Shown here: piece after piece, positions 34,287-42,832 of the stretch
How positions within the stretch are numbered: the stretch's first letter is position 1
Layout: the number at the start of each line of letters is the position of its first letter
Assembly: GCA_023414355.1 (NCBI GenBank)
Contig: JAEZOB010000009.1
Coordinates: 1 to 64,000, forward strand
Length of the DNA: 64,000 nucleotides
Source: Bacillota bacterium
Lineage (GTDB): Bacteria > Bacillota > Clostridia > Lachnospirales > Lachnospiraceae
Direction of reading: 5' to 3'
Notes under the pieces: generated by a model
Told to the model about the DNA's origin: nothing
Databases searched by the model: none
The model's input: only the letters and a program-made list of their open reading frames with translations
Program-made: the position numbers and the translations under genes

Positions 34287-36896
34287 ATGTTTACTGTAAA
34301 TGTCAATGGCAGGGATTATCAATCTGAAACAGATATTGGATTAATGGACTTTTTACGTGAGGAACTAGATATTACTTCAGTAAAAGATGGATGCAAAGAA
34401 GGGGCTTGTGGAACCTGCACTGTGATTATTGATGGAAAGACTGCGCGCGCCTGTATACAGAAGCTGTCCAGGCTGGAAGGTAAAAAAATTCTAACGCTGG
34501 AAGGGTTCACAGATCGGGAAAAGGAAGTGTTCGGATATGCTTTTGCTGCGGTAGGAGCTGTCCAGTGTGGTTTTTGTATTCCCGGAATGGTAATCAGCGG
34601 TAAGTGTCTTTATGATCAGAATCAAAATCCTACCAAAGAGGATGTGAAGCAAGCCATTCGCACGAATCTATGCCGGTGTACCGGATATGCCAAGATAGAG
34701 GAAGCTATTCTTTTGGCGGCTAAAATGTTAAGGGAAAACTTAGAAGTGCCCAAACTTAAGCAAACCGGAAGGGTAGGAGAGAAAACCTGTCGGATTGATG
34801 CCATTTCCAAAACACTTGGCACAGCGAAGTATGCAGATGATTTTAATTTGGAAGGAATGCTATACGGCAAAAATGTATTTACGAAGCATGCGTGTGCAAA
34901 AGTAATATCAATTGATATTACGAAGGCTTTTAACATGCCGGGAGTGGTAGCTGTCTACACAGCGAAGGATATTCCTGGAGAGAGATATATCGGGCACTTG
35001 GCACATGATTGGCCCGGTATGATTGCAGAAGGGGAATATACAAAATGTATAGGAGACTCTATTGCGATTGTTGTTGCTAAGACAAAGGCGCAGGCAATTG
35101 CTGCCGTAAATGCAGTAGAGGTAGAATACGAAGTTCATAAACCGATTACCTCGTGGCAGGAAGCTGCCTTGGAGGGAGCACTCCAGGTGCATGGAGAAGG
35201 CTTTATGCATTTTGGTAAATTTAGAATTCCGGAAAATAACCTATTAGACCATCAAGAAGTGAAGCGGGGAGATGCCAAAGCAGCAATTGCGAATTCCAAA
35301 TATGTTGTCCAGGGCAGCTTCCATGTCCCGCCGACGGAACACGCCTTTATGGAACCTGAAACAGCAATTGGTATTCCTGATGATGATGGTATCCTGGTGA
35401 TCACAGGTGGACAAGGTATCTATGATGAGTATCGTGAAATTGCTTTATATCTTGGCCTGCCCAGAGAAAAGGTACGAATAAAAAGCGCTGTAGTCGGTGG
35501 AGGCTTTGGAGGCAAGGAAGATATGAGTGTGCAGCATCAGGCTGCTCTCTGCGCATACTTAGCAAAGCAACCGGTGAAAGTTTCCTTTAGTCGTCAGGAA
35601 AGTATTAATTACCATCCAAAACGTCATGCAATGGATATCGAATGTACGATTGGTTGTGATGAAAACGGAATTTTCCAGGGAATGATAGCGAGATTGAAAA
35701 CAGATAACGGCGCCTATGCTTCTCTTGGCGGACCGGTTTTACAGAGAGCCTGTACGCATGCCGGAGGCCCCTATAATTATCAGAATGTTGATATTGAAGG
35801 GGATGCATATTATACCAATAATCCGCCTGCCGGCGCATTTCGTGGTTTTGGAGTTACTCAATCCTGTACGGTTACAGAATGCTTAATCAACCAGCTGGCA
35901 GAGAAAGTGGGTATATCTGGATGGGAAATCAGGTATCGTAATGCAATCCGACCCGGGCAGGTACTTCCGAATGGGCAGATTGCTGATCCCGGAACAGCTA
36001 TGGCTGAGACCTTAGAAGCATTGAAAGAAGATTTTGAAAAATATGAGGCAGATCCTAACTACTACGTAGGAATCGCCTCTGCCATGAAGAATGCCGGAAT
36101 AGGTGTGGGTCTTCCGGATATAGGACGCTGTAGCTTGAAAGTAATGGATGGAAAGATCTGTGTCAGATCCTCTGCGGCCGCAATCGGACAAGGTGTTCAG
36201 ACAGTACTACTGCAAATGGTTTGTGAGACGACAGGCATAACACCGGAGCAAGTCGTTGTAGAGCATCCGGACACAAAAATCACACCAGATGCCGGTACAA
36301 CAACTGCTTCCAGGCAAACCTTATTTACCGGTGAGGCTACCCGACAAGCTGCACTAAAGCTGATGGCTGATTTAGATCAGGGATACACCTTAAGTGATTT
36401 GAACGGGAACGAGTATTTGGGTGAATTTGATTTTAAGACCGATCCCATCGGATCGCCTAAACCAAATCCGGTCAGTCATGCCGCGTATGGATATGCAACA
36501 CAACTGTTCATTCTTGATCAGGAAGGAAAAGTCGTAAAAGTAATTGCTGCGCATGATATCGGAAAGACGATTAATCCTCTTTCTGCAGAAGGTCAGGTAG
36601 AGGGCGGTATAGCCATGGCACTTGGTTATGGACTAACCGAGGATTTTCCTTTAAGTGAGGGGGTCCCGCAGGTGAAGCTTGGTACTCTGGGAATTTTTAA
36701 GTCCACTGCAATGCCTGAGATAGAGACTCGATTTATAGAGAAGAATCAATCTGAGTTTGCATACGGAGCGAAGGGAATTGGTGAGATCGTCAGCGTCATG
36801 GGTGCCGCGGCCTGTCAGAATGCGTACTATAAAAAAGACGGAAGATTCCGATATGATTTCCCACTGGAGGACACCTATTACCGTAAGGCAAAATAA
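34287..36896 (+). CDS. xdh: Selenium-dependent xanthine dehydrogenase (fused Fe-S and Mo domains)
   Basis: The single 869-residue chain joins a 2Fe-2S domain (KEGACGTCTVIIDG, QCGFCIPGM, LCRCTGY within residues 1-150) to the molybdenum-binding domain. That domain has GGGFGGKED, GAFRGFG, IGQGVQTVL and the C-terminal GAKGIGE with catalytic Glu. This fusion is the Se-dependent molybdenum hydroxylase type first linked with YqeB and SelD. There is no FAD domain, so it must share or use another electron acceptor. Context (SelD, YqeB, YqeC, YedF, cysteine desulfurase) argues that a labile selenium replaces the Mo sulfido ligand. It is the second molybdenum hydroxylase of the window, besides xdhA/C/B. 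Confidence 0.92.
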   Translation: MFTVNVNGRDYQSETDIGLMDFLREELDITSVKDGCKEGACGTCTVIIDGKTARACIQKLSRLEGKKILTLEGFTDREKEVFGYAFAAVGAVQCGFCIPGMVISGKCLYDQNQNPTKEDVKQAIRTNLCRCTGYAKIEEAILLAAKMLRENLEVPKLKQTGRVGEKTCRIDAISKTLGTAKYADDFNLEGMLYGKNVFTKHACAKVISIDITKAFNMPGVVAVYTAKDIPGERYIGHLAHDWPGMIAEGEYTKCIGDSIAIVVAKTKAQAIAAVNAVEVEYEVHKPITSWQEAALEGALQVHGEGFMHFGKFRIPENNLLDHQEVKRGDAKAAIANSKYVVQGSFHVPPTEHAFMEPETAIGIPDDDGILVITGGQGIYDEYREIALYLGLPREKVRIKSAVVGGGFGGKEDMSVQHQAALCAYLAKQPVKVSFSRQESINYHPKRHAMDIECTIGCDENGIFQGMIARLKTDNGAYASLGGPVLQRACTHAGGPYNYQNVDIEGDAYYTNNPPAGAFRGFGVTQSCTVTECLINQLAEKVGISGWEIRYRNAIRPGQVLPNGQIADPGTAMAETLEALKEDFEKYEADPNYYVGIASAMKNAGIGVGLPDIGRCSLKVMDGKICVRSSAAAIGQGVQTVLLQMVCETTGITPEQVVVEHPDTKITPDAGTTTASRQTLFTGEATRQAALKLMADLDQGYTLSDLNGNEYLGEFDFKTDPIGSPKPNPVSHAAYGYATQLFILDQEGKVVKVIAAHDIGKTINPLSAEGQVEGGIAMALGYGLTEDFPLSEGVPQVKLGTLGIFKSTAMPEIETRFIEKNQSEFAYGAKGIGEIVSVMGAAACQNAYYKKDGRFRYDFPLEDTYYRKAK

Positions 36897-36900
36897 AGTT

Positions 36901-37004
36901 GGAATAGAAAGCAGGAGGAATAGAAAGCAGGAGGAATAGAAAACAGTAGGAATAGAAAGCAAGAGGAATAGAAAGCAAGAGGAATAGAAAGCAGGAGGAA
37001 TTGG
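36901..37004. repeat. 16-bp minisatellite, six copies
   Basis: Six head-to-tail copies of GGAATAGAAAGCAGGA (36901-36996), with two variants (AACAGTA and GCAAGA endings), followed by a partial copy to 37004. Each copy junction creates AGGAGGAA or a close variant, which looks like a ribosome binding site, but no start codon follows on the plus strand. It lies between the convergent xdh and DUF3343 genes. Confidence 0.9.
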
Positions 37005-37022
37005 AGTAATTATATCGATGGT

Positions 37023-37271
37023 TTATAGTATTTGCTGGATAAGATCACCCTTCACAAAATAAATTTTATGCATGTCCTGAGGAATGGGATACTGTTTCAT
37101 ACAGGCCATGATTTCTTCACAGGAGGCGGAAGTGATTTTAAGTGAAATCCCACAGCTATTAGAAATTTCTCGAAGAGTGGGAATAACCTGATAGGTTAGA
37201 TTACCTTCTAAATATTTTTGTGCTGCAATAGCGGTATGCGTATTTGAAAAAGTGATCAAATAGTATTCCAT
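37023..37271 (-). CDS. DUF3343 protein of the selenium locus
   Basis: An 82-residue protein with a Rossmann-like small fold (MEYYLITFSNTHTAIAAQKY) and a central Cys. DUF3343 proteins are common companions of yedF, selD and the cysteine desulfurase in selenium loci, but their function is unknown; a role as a putative Se/S carrier or thiol partner is speculative. GGAGGT precedes its ATG. It is divergent from the cysteine desulfurase gene and converges with xdh. Confidence 0.75.
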   Translation of the reverse strand: MEYYLITFSNTHTAIAAQKYLEGNLTYQVIPTLREISNSCGISLKITSASCEEIMACMKQYPIPQDMHKIYFVKGDLIQQIL

Positions 37272-37297
37272 CAGATACCTCCGGTAATTATATTCAT

Positions 37298-37328
37298 GAC
37301 AAGTGAAGTGGTTTACTGTTTCATCTTG
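37298..37328. repeat. 31-bp hairpin repeat, copy 1
   Basis: GACAAGTGAA, a variable middle, then GTTTCATCTTG. It is one of three 31-bp copies in the window (others at 41729 and 41900). It lies between the divergent DUF3343 and cysteine desulfurase genes. In this copy the middle stem pairs through G-U wobble pairs. Confidence 0.7.
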
Positions 37329-37464
37329 CTTATGAAAAGGGTTATGGCGTGCTCATTTATTCAATAACATTATATCAATTTTCTTTCTTATTGTATACCT
37401 GTTTGAAAAGCGCCGATGCTGTTTAAAGGTGCAGTAAATATGAACTGTAAAGAGGAGGGCTTCT

Positions 37465-38628
37465 TTGGATAGAGTGTATTTTGACCAAGCGTCAACTTCA
37501 TTCCCAAAAGGAAAAGGAGTAATCGAGGCGATGGTAACGTTTATGAGTGATATCGGAGCCAATATTAATCGGGGAGCTTACCGGGATGCTTATGACACAG
37601 CAAGAATTGTTTATGAAACCAGAGAACAGCTTTGCCGGTTTTTTGATTTTGGACCAACAGCCGATATGGCCAAGAATGTGATCTTTACTCAGAATATTAC
37701 GTATGCTCTGAACTTGATTATCAAGGGCTTCTTAAAAAATGGCGATCATGTATTAGTCAGTTCGATGGAACACAATGCGATCATGCGCCCGTTGGTACAA
37801 CTACAGAAAACGGATAATATTTCGTTTGACCGCATTCCATGTTCTGAGGAAGGGGAATTGCTATTTGACGAGATAGAGAAACTGGTGAAAAAGAATACCA
37901 AAGCGATCATTATGACGCATGGGTCAAATGTAAGCGGGACGATAATGCCGATTGAGAGGGTAGGTAAGTTAGCCCGGAGCTTAGGAGTCAAATTCATCGT
38001 CGATTCTGCGCAAACTGCAGGGGTATTTCCCATTTCTATGAAGGATATGAATATCGATGTCTTAGCATTCACAGGGCATAAGGGATTATTGGGTCCACAG
38101 GGTATCGGAGGCTTTCTGATTACAGATGAAATGGCGGATCATACGGAAGCCATGATTACCGGCGGAACCGGTAGCATCTCGGATACAGAAGACACACCGG
38201 ACTTTTTGCCTGACAAATTTGAAGCAGGAACTTTAAATCTCCCCGGAATTATTGGTCTTCATAGTAGTCTTACTTATTTGGAGAAGATTGGCATCACGAA
38301 GATTAGGGAAAAGGAAATGAAACTTACAAAAGAATTTCTGGAAGGCGTATCACAGATAAAAGCGCTGAGTGTGTTCGGGAAGAAGAATTGTGAGGATCGG
38401 TGTGCTGTTGCTAGTCTTCAGTGTTTATCCATGGATGAAGCAATGCTGGCGTATACTCTCGAGAATCAATATAATATTATTACAAGAGTAGGGATGCATT
38501 GTGCACCAAATGCACATAAGACATTGGGGACATATCCGAGAGGAACACTCCGCTTTTCTTTTGGATATGAGAATACGGAAGAGGAAATAGAGTATGCAAT
38601 AAGAGCAATGTCTGAAATTTTGTCGTGA
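37465..38628 (+). CDS. Cysteine desulfurase / selenocysteine lyase-like enzyme (EF2568 family)
   Basis: The 387-residue class V aminotransferase-fold PLP enzyme starts with VYFDQASTSFPK. The PLP Lys is in AFTGHKGLLGPQG, and the catalytic Cys is in RVGMHCAPNAHKTLGT, the group II type loop (as in SufS/CsdB). It mobilises S or Se from cysteine or selenocysteine. Its place behind the selenium cluster (EF2563-EF2570 type) suggests selenium or sulfur supply to the Mo cofactor. TTG 37465 is the start, because GAGGAGGG at 37452-37459 precedes it at normal spacing. Confidence 0.85.
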   Translation: MDRVYFDQASTSFPKGKGVIEAMVTFMSDIGANINRGAYRDAYDTARIVYETREQLCRFFDFGPTADMAKNVIFTQNITYALNLIIKGFLKNGDHVLVSSMEHNAIMRPLVQLQKTDNISFDRIPCSEEGELLFDEIEKLVKKNTKAIIMTHGSNVSGTIMPIERVGKLARSLGVKFIVDSAQTAGVFPISMKDMNIDVLAFTGHKGLLGPQGIGGFLITDEMADHTEAMITGGTGSISDTEDTPDFLPDKFEAGTLNLPGIIGLHSSLTYLEKIGITKIREKEMKLTKEFLEGVSQIKALSVFGKKNCEDRCAVASLQCLSMDEAMLAYTLENQYNIITRVGMHCAPNAHKTLGTYPRGTLRFSFGYENTEEEIEYAIRAMSEILS

Positions 38629-38661
38629 GGAGGAAGCAAAATTCTTTCAAAGGAGATAGAT

Positions 38662-39555
38662 ATGAAAGTATTAAATTATGGTTCATTAAATATCGACTAT
38701 GTATATCAGGTAGATCATTTTGTAAGAGCCGGAGAAACGCTGGACTCTCAAAAATTGGAGTTATTTTGCGGTGGTAAAGGGCTTAATCAATCAATTGCGT
38801 TAAGTAAAAGCGGTGTCAATGTCTGGCATGCCGGTGCTGTTGGTGAGAATGATTCGGATATGCTGCTAGAACTGCTGAATAATTCCGGAGTAAATACAGA
38901 GTATGTAAAGAAAAAGTCTGGATCAAGTGGCCATGCCATTATACAAAAGACTACTAATGGTGAAAATTGTATCTTGTTATATGGAGGAGCCAATCAAAGC
39001 ATAACCAAGGAAGAAGTAGAGGAAACCTTATTACATTTCGATAAAGGCGACTTTATTATCCTTCAAAATGAAATCAGCGAAATCAGCTATATGATACAAA
39101 GAGCTCATGATAAAGGTATGAAAATAGTCTTTAATCCCTCTCCGATGAATATAAAAATATCAGCTTATCCGCTTGATTTGGTTGATTACTTATTACTAAA
39201 TGAGGTCGAAGGTATGGAAATCAGTAGATATCCGGAGGCTAACGATGAATTGATCAAGAAGCTGGGAGAAATGTATCCCAATGCTAAAATAGTTCTGACG
39301 CTCGGAGAAAAAGGATCCCTATATAAAGATAACGATATGCTGCTTCGCCAATCCATATATCAGGTAAAAGCGGTGGATACTACTGCGGCCGGTGATACAT
39401 TTACTGGTTTCTTCTTAGGTGCAGTGTTAGACGGCGAGTCTATAGAGAAAGCGTTGGACAATGCAGCCAAGGCAGCAGCCATCGCAGTGACCCGTGAAGG
39501 AGCTGGTGCTTCCATACCAACGAAGGAAGAAGTTGAAACATTTCATCTATGGTAG
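38662..39555 (+). CDS. Ribokinase-like PfkB-family sugar kinase
   Basis: The 297-residue product begins NYGSLNIDYVYQVDHF and has FCGGKGLNQSIALSK (substrate-binding GG), and AAGDTFTGFF (catalytic Asp, anion hole) near the C-terminus. The fold phosphorylates ribose or a related sugar or nucleoside. It follows the cysteine desulfurase by 33 bases with an AAAGGAG site, so it may be co-transcribed. Salvage of ribose from purine nucleosides would suit the locus, but the exact substrate cannot be decided. Confidence 0.82.
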   Translation: MKVLNYGSLNIDYVYQVDHFVRAGETLDSQKLELFCGGKGLNQSIALSKSGVNVWHAGAVGENDSDMLLELLNNSGVNTEYVKKKSGSSGHAIIQKTTNGENCILLYGGANQSITKEEVEETLLHFDKGDFIILQNEISEISYMIQRAHDKGMKIVFNPSPMNIKISAYPLDLVDYLLLNEVEGMEISRYPEANDELIKKLGEMYPNAKIVLTLGEKGSLYKDNDMLLRQSIYQVKAVDTTAAGDTFTGFFLGAVLDGESIEKALDNAAKAAAIAVTREGAGASIPTKEEVETFHLW

Positions 39556-39736
39556 TGAAAGCTGGATTTCATAAAATGCTGGTTGGAGGGCTATTGTAAA
39601 ACGCTCAGTATCCTTAGTTTGCTAAATAGTACGTATAAATATACAAATGAGTAAAAAAAATGCTTATAAAAGTAAAAATATTATATTTAAGTCCTAGATA
39701 GATAATTATATAATAGAGAACAAATGAGGTAATTTT

Positions 39737-40318
39737 ATGAAAAAAACAAAACTTATAACAATTTTTTTGGTTATTGTGCTGATACTACTAGCAATGACAG
39801 CTTGCGGTAAGAATAATACGGCATTATCAGAGGAAGCACAGAAGATATGCGGCAGTTGGGCATACAATCATGACAAAGAGACAGCAATAGCAGTATTTCG
39901 TGAAGATGGTACCGCGCAGTATGAAGGCAAGGATTATTCCTTTGAATGCGATGGTCAGTTTATTCAATTAAAAGACAAAAAAGGTGATACAATACAACTT
40001 CGCTATGCCTTTAATGATGAGGGTATCTATCTTTATAGTAATAATACATATACCTTTAGCGGTGAGGGGGAACCTGATGGCCTGGTAGGAGAATGGTCAT
40101 GTGCAGAGAAAAAGTGGTCTTACTCCTTTACTGAACAAGGAACCTTTATGGAGGATGGCTTTTTCCCCGGCTACTATACAGTAGATGATAAGAATTCAAC
40201 CTTTAAGCTTGTTTATAATGATCAGTTTGAAGATACAGTGTGCTATTTTCAGTTAGAAGGAAATAAGCTGTCTATAGAATATCCGTGGCGCATGGTTAAA
40301 ATGAGCAACAAAAAATAA
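39737..40318 (+). CDS. Lipoprotein of unknown function
   Basis: The 193-residue product has a lipoprotein signal (LILLAMTACGKNN, Cys at about 23) and then two beta-rich halves. Each starts with a Gly-Ser/Glu-Trp segment (ICGSWAYNHD and LVGEWSCAEK), as in small lipocalin-like or DUF5640-type repeats. No enzyme motif is seen. It lies in front of the sugar transporter but has its own context; the ribosome site (TGAGGT) is modest. Confidence 0.6.
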   Translation: MKKTKLITIFLVIVLILLAMTACGKNNTALSEEAQKICGSWAYNHDKETAIAVFREDGTAQYEGKDYSFECDGQFIQLKDKKGDTIQLRYAFNDEGIYLYSNNTYTFSGEGEPDGLVGEWSCAEKKWSYSFTEQGTFMEDGFFPGYYTVDDKNSTFKLVYNDQFEDTVCYFQLEGNKLSIEYPWRMVKMSNKK

Positions 40319-40382
40319 GTATGGAAATGTGATTTTATATCACATTAACATAAATAAAAAACATTTTTTGAGGAGGAGAATT

Positions 40383-41723
40383 ATGAAAAAAGTTATTGCA
40401 TTACTGCTCGCTCTTGGGATGATCGTATCTCTCGTAGCATGCGGAAAAAAAGCCGCAACAGAAACACCTGCAACAAATGATGCACCTGCTGCAACTGAAG
40501 CACCCGCTGCTGCTGCAACCGAAGCACCTGCTGCTGAAGCAGCTAAGCCTGTTGACCTTACTATGTGGTGTATCGCTGTAGAAAGCGATTCAAACCGTCA
40601 CGCTTATGAAACTGGTATTGCTGAGTTCCAGGCAGCTCATCCCGAGATCAACCTTACTTGGGAAGCTACACAGAACCAGGAATATAAGACAAAGATTAAG
40701 GCTGCTGTTGCTGCAAACGAATTACCTGATATCTTCTATACATGGGGATGTGCTTTCCTTGGTGATTTCGTTAGTGCTGGCCGTGTTTATGATGCAACTG
40801 AAACTTATGCTAAATATGCTGCTGAATTACCGGAAGTTTCAATGGGTAACTTAAAGTTTGATGGCAAGTATTATGCTGCACCTATCACAATGAACATCGT
40901 TGCTATGTTCGCTAATATGGAACTTCTGAAGCAAGCTGGCTTTGATAAGGTTCCTGCTACATACGATGAGTTGATTTCTGTATGTGACGCTCTTGTTGCA
41001 AAGGGAATTATTCCTTTCGGCTGCTCAGGCAAAGAGACCTGGTGTGTAACCGAGTATCTTGAGTCTATCATTGAGAAGACTGCTGGCGCACCTGCTATGA
41101 ATGATATCTTCACCGGAAAAGCTACATGGGGCAACGCTGATGTAACTAAGGCAGTTGGTCTGTTCCAGGAAATGATCGCTAAGAAGTATTTTGATCCCGA
41201 AGGTATTGCACTTACTAATGACGAAGTTAAAGCTAACTTCATTGCTGGAAAGTATGCATTCTATATCAATGGTACATGGAACTGTGCAGACTTTGCTAAC
41301 GCTGGTCTGGCTGATAAGGTTCAGGTTGCTGAGTTCCCTGTTATTGATTCTACGAAGTCTCAGCTTGGTGAGCTCATTGGTGGACCTACCGACGGTCTTG
41401 CTGTTTCTGCTGAATCTCCGAATGCTGCAATTGCTTCCGATAGCGCATTTGAAATTGCTAAGAACATCTGTAAGGTTGGTTACCTTGATGGTAATGGACT
41501 TCCGGCATGGACACAGGATCCTAATGGTGACTACTCAAAAATCAATCCTTTAACACAGTCTGTTAGTAAGATTGTTGCTGCTTCTAAGCAGTTAGTTCCT
41601 TTCGGCGACAATGCTATGCCTGCTGATACAGCAAACATTTATCTTGACTATGTAAGTCAGATCTATTCTTCTGCTATCGATGGTCAGCAATTTGTTGATG
41701 GTCTTGTAAAAGATATTAAGTAA
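40383..41723 (+). CDS. Sugar ABC transporter substrate-binding lipoprotein
   Basis: The 446-residue extracellular binding protein has a lipoprotein signal (GMIVSLVACGKK), an Ala/Pro/Glu/Thr-rich linker with ATEAPAA repeats, then a family 1 binding fold (LTMWCIAVESDSN, ELPDIFYTWG, KYAFYINGTWN). Codon use (abundant GCT, GTT, CTT) differs from its neighbours and suggests high expression. AGGAGGAG precedes ATG 40383. Two permeases follow and an ATPase must be supplied elsewhere, a usual clostridial pattern. The ligand is probably an oligosaccharide. Confidence 0.88.
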   Translation: MKKVIALLLALGMIVSLVACGKKAATETPATNDAPAATEAPAAAATEAPAAEAAKPVDLTMWCIAVESDSNRHAYETGIAEFQAAHPEINLTWEATQNQEYKTKIKAAVAANELPDIFYTWGCAFLGDFVSAGRVYDATETYAKYAAELPEVSMGNLKFDGKYYAAPITMNIVAMFANMELLKQAGFDKVPATYDELISVCDALVAKGIIPFGCSGKETWCVTEYLESIIEKTAGAPAMNDIFTGKATWGNADVTKAVGLFQEMIAKKYFDPEGIALTNDEVKANFIAGKYAFYINGTWNCADFANAGLADKVQVAEFPVIDSTKSQLGELIGGPTDGLAVSAESPNAAIASDSAFEIAKNICKVGYLDGNGLPAWTQDPNGDYSKINPLTQSVSKIVAASKQLVPFGDNAMPADTANIYLDYVSQIYSSAIDGQQFVDGLVKDIK

Positions 41724-41728
41724 TTTAT

Positions 41729-41759
41729 GACAAGTGAAACGCTTTATCGTTTCATCTTG
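41729..41759. repeat. 31-bp hairpin repeat, copy 2
   Basis: GACAAGTGAAACG, a loop, then CGTTTCATCTTG, directly behind the binding-protein gene. Together with copies 1 and 3 it preserves outer arms while the loop-proximal pairs change in a compensatory way. Confidence 0.75.
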
Positions 41760-41833
41760 TATTGGGAAGTACATGATAATTTAAGAAACATGAATGAGAA
41801 CCATTAATTTTTCGGGTTCTAGTTCGATTATGA

Positions 41834-41888
41834 AAGAAGCGGTTTCCCAACGATTGTCTGGATCAAAATCATCTGGGAACCGCTTCTT
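41834..41888. terminator. Strong hairpin between the binding protein and permease genes
   Basis: AAGAAGCGGTTTCCCA (41834-41849) pairs with TGGGAACCGCTTCTT (41874-41888) with one bulge. It stands between copies 2 and 3 of the 31-bp hairpin. It has no T run, so it may protect the binding-protein mRNA end and reduce permease expression rather than end transcription fully. Confidence 0.6.
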
Positions 41889-41899
41889 GTCTAATAAAT

Positions 41900-41930
41900 G
41901 ACAAGTGAAACAGCAAACTGTTTCATCTTG
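41900..41930. repeat. 31-bp hairpin repeat, copy 3
   Basis: GACAAGTGAAACAG, loop, CTGTTTCATCTTG, ending just before the ribosome site of the first permease gene. It has the same length and arms as the copies at 37298 and 41729. Confidence 0.75.
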
Positions 41931-41946
41931 TAGGGAAGGAATCAAG

Positions 41947-42828
41947 ATGAAAAAATTATATAGTAATAAACTGACGATTCTTCTGTTTATTCTCCCTGCA
42001 CTGCTGCTTTTTGTATTCATACTTATTGCACCGATATTTATGTCGGGCTATTACAGTCTTTTTGATTGGAAAGGCTTTGGACCAAAGACATTCATTGGAT
42101 TAGAAAATTATACGGAACTGTTTACAAGTAACTCAATAGGCTTTACTAAGGCTCTGGGTAATTCAATGCTCTTAGCATTGCTTTCAGTAGTAGTACAGTT
42201 GCCGCTTGCACTGGGTCTTGCACTTCTTCTCGGTAAGGGAAGAAAGGGCGAACGAGGTTTTCTTTCAATTTATTTTATACCGGTTCTTATTTCTACCGTT
42301 GTTATTGGTCAGCTCTGGTTAAAGATTTACAATCCGTCCTACGGCTTACTGAATGTAGCGCTGAGAGCGATTGGCCTGGATAATTTGGCAAAGATTTGGC
42401 TTGGTGATGCAAAGTACGCTCTCGGAGCAGCTTTCGTACCTACCATATGGCAGTATGTCGGTTATCATATGCTGTTGATGTTTGCAGGTATTAAGAGTGT
42501 TCCTACCGAGTACCGTGAGGCAGCAATGATTGATGGAGCAAGAGAGGGACAGGTTAACCGTTATATTGTTATACCGTACATTAAGCCTATACTGAAGATA
42601 TGTACGATATTCGCTGTTACAGGTTCACTTAAGGCTTTTGACTTAATCTATGTATTAACAAATGGCGGTCCGTTGCATGCGACGGAGGTGCCCAGTACGC
42701 TAATGATCAGTATGCTGTTCCTGCGTAATCGATATGGTATGGGTAGTACGATTGCTCTCCTTCTAATCATTTTGTGCTTTGCCTTTGCTTTGCTTATTGG
42801 CCGTATATTCAGGAATAAGGAGGATTAA
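41947..42828 (+). CDS. Sugar ABC transporter permease (MalF/UgpA type)
   Basis: The 293-residue inner-membrane permease has about six hydrophobic segments and the EAA loop YREAAMIDGAREGQVNRYIV. ATG 41947 is used, because GAAGGA is just upstream and the frame from 41905 runs through a hairpin repeat. It pairs with the next permease, overlapping in the operon by a short gap. Confidence 0.9.
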   Translation: MKKLYSNKLTILLFILPALLLFVFILIAPIFMSGYYSLFDWKGFGPKTFIGLENYTELFTSNSIGFTKALGNSMLLALLSVVVQLPLALGLALLLGKGRKGERGFLSIYFIPVLISTVVIGQLWLKIYNPSYGLLNVALRAIGLDNLAKIWLGDAKYALGAAFVPTIWQYVGYHMLLMFAGIKSVPTEYREAAMIDGAREGQVNRYIVIPYIKPILKICTIFAVTGSLKAFDLIYVLTNGGPLHATEVPSTLMISMLFLRNRYGMGSTIALLLIILCFAFALLIGRIFRNKED

Positions 42829-42832
42829 CAAC

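Noticed and set aside
36901..37004. Regular direct repeat considered as a CRISPR array
   Set aside because: The 16-bp units are contiguous with no unique spacers, and no cas genes are present.
41729..41759. The GAAACGCTTT part of hairpin copy 2 considered as a catabolite-repression (cre) site
   Set aside because: It lies behind the gene, lacks the full symmetric consensus, and the other copies of the hairpin do not keep it.
41781..42020. Minus-strand frame across the transporter intergenic hairpins
   Set aside because: It is the complement of hairpin repeats and the permease start, with no start signal or family.
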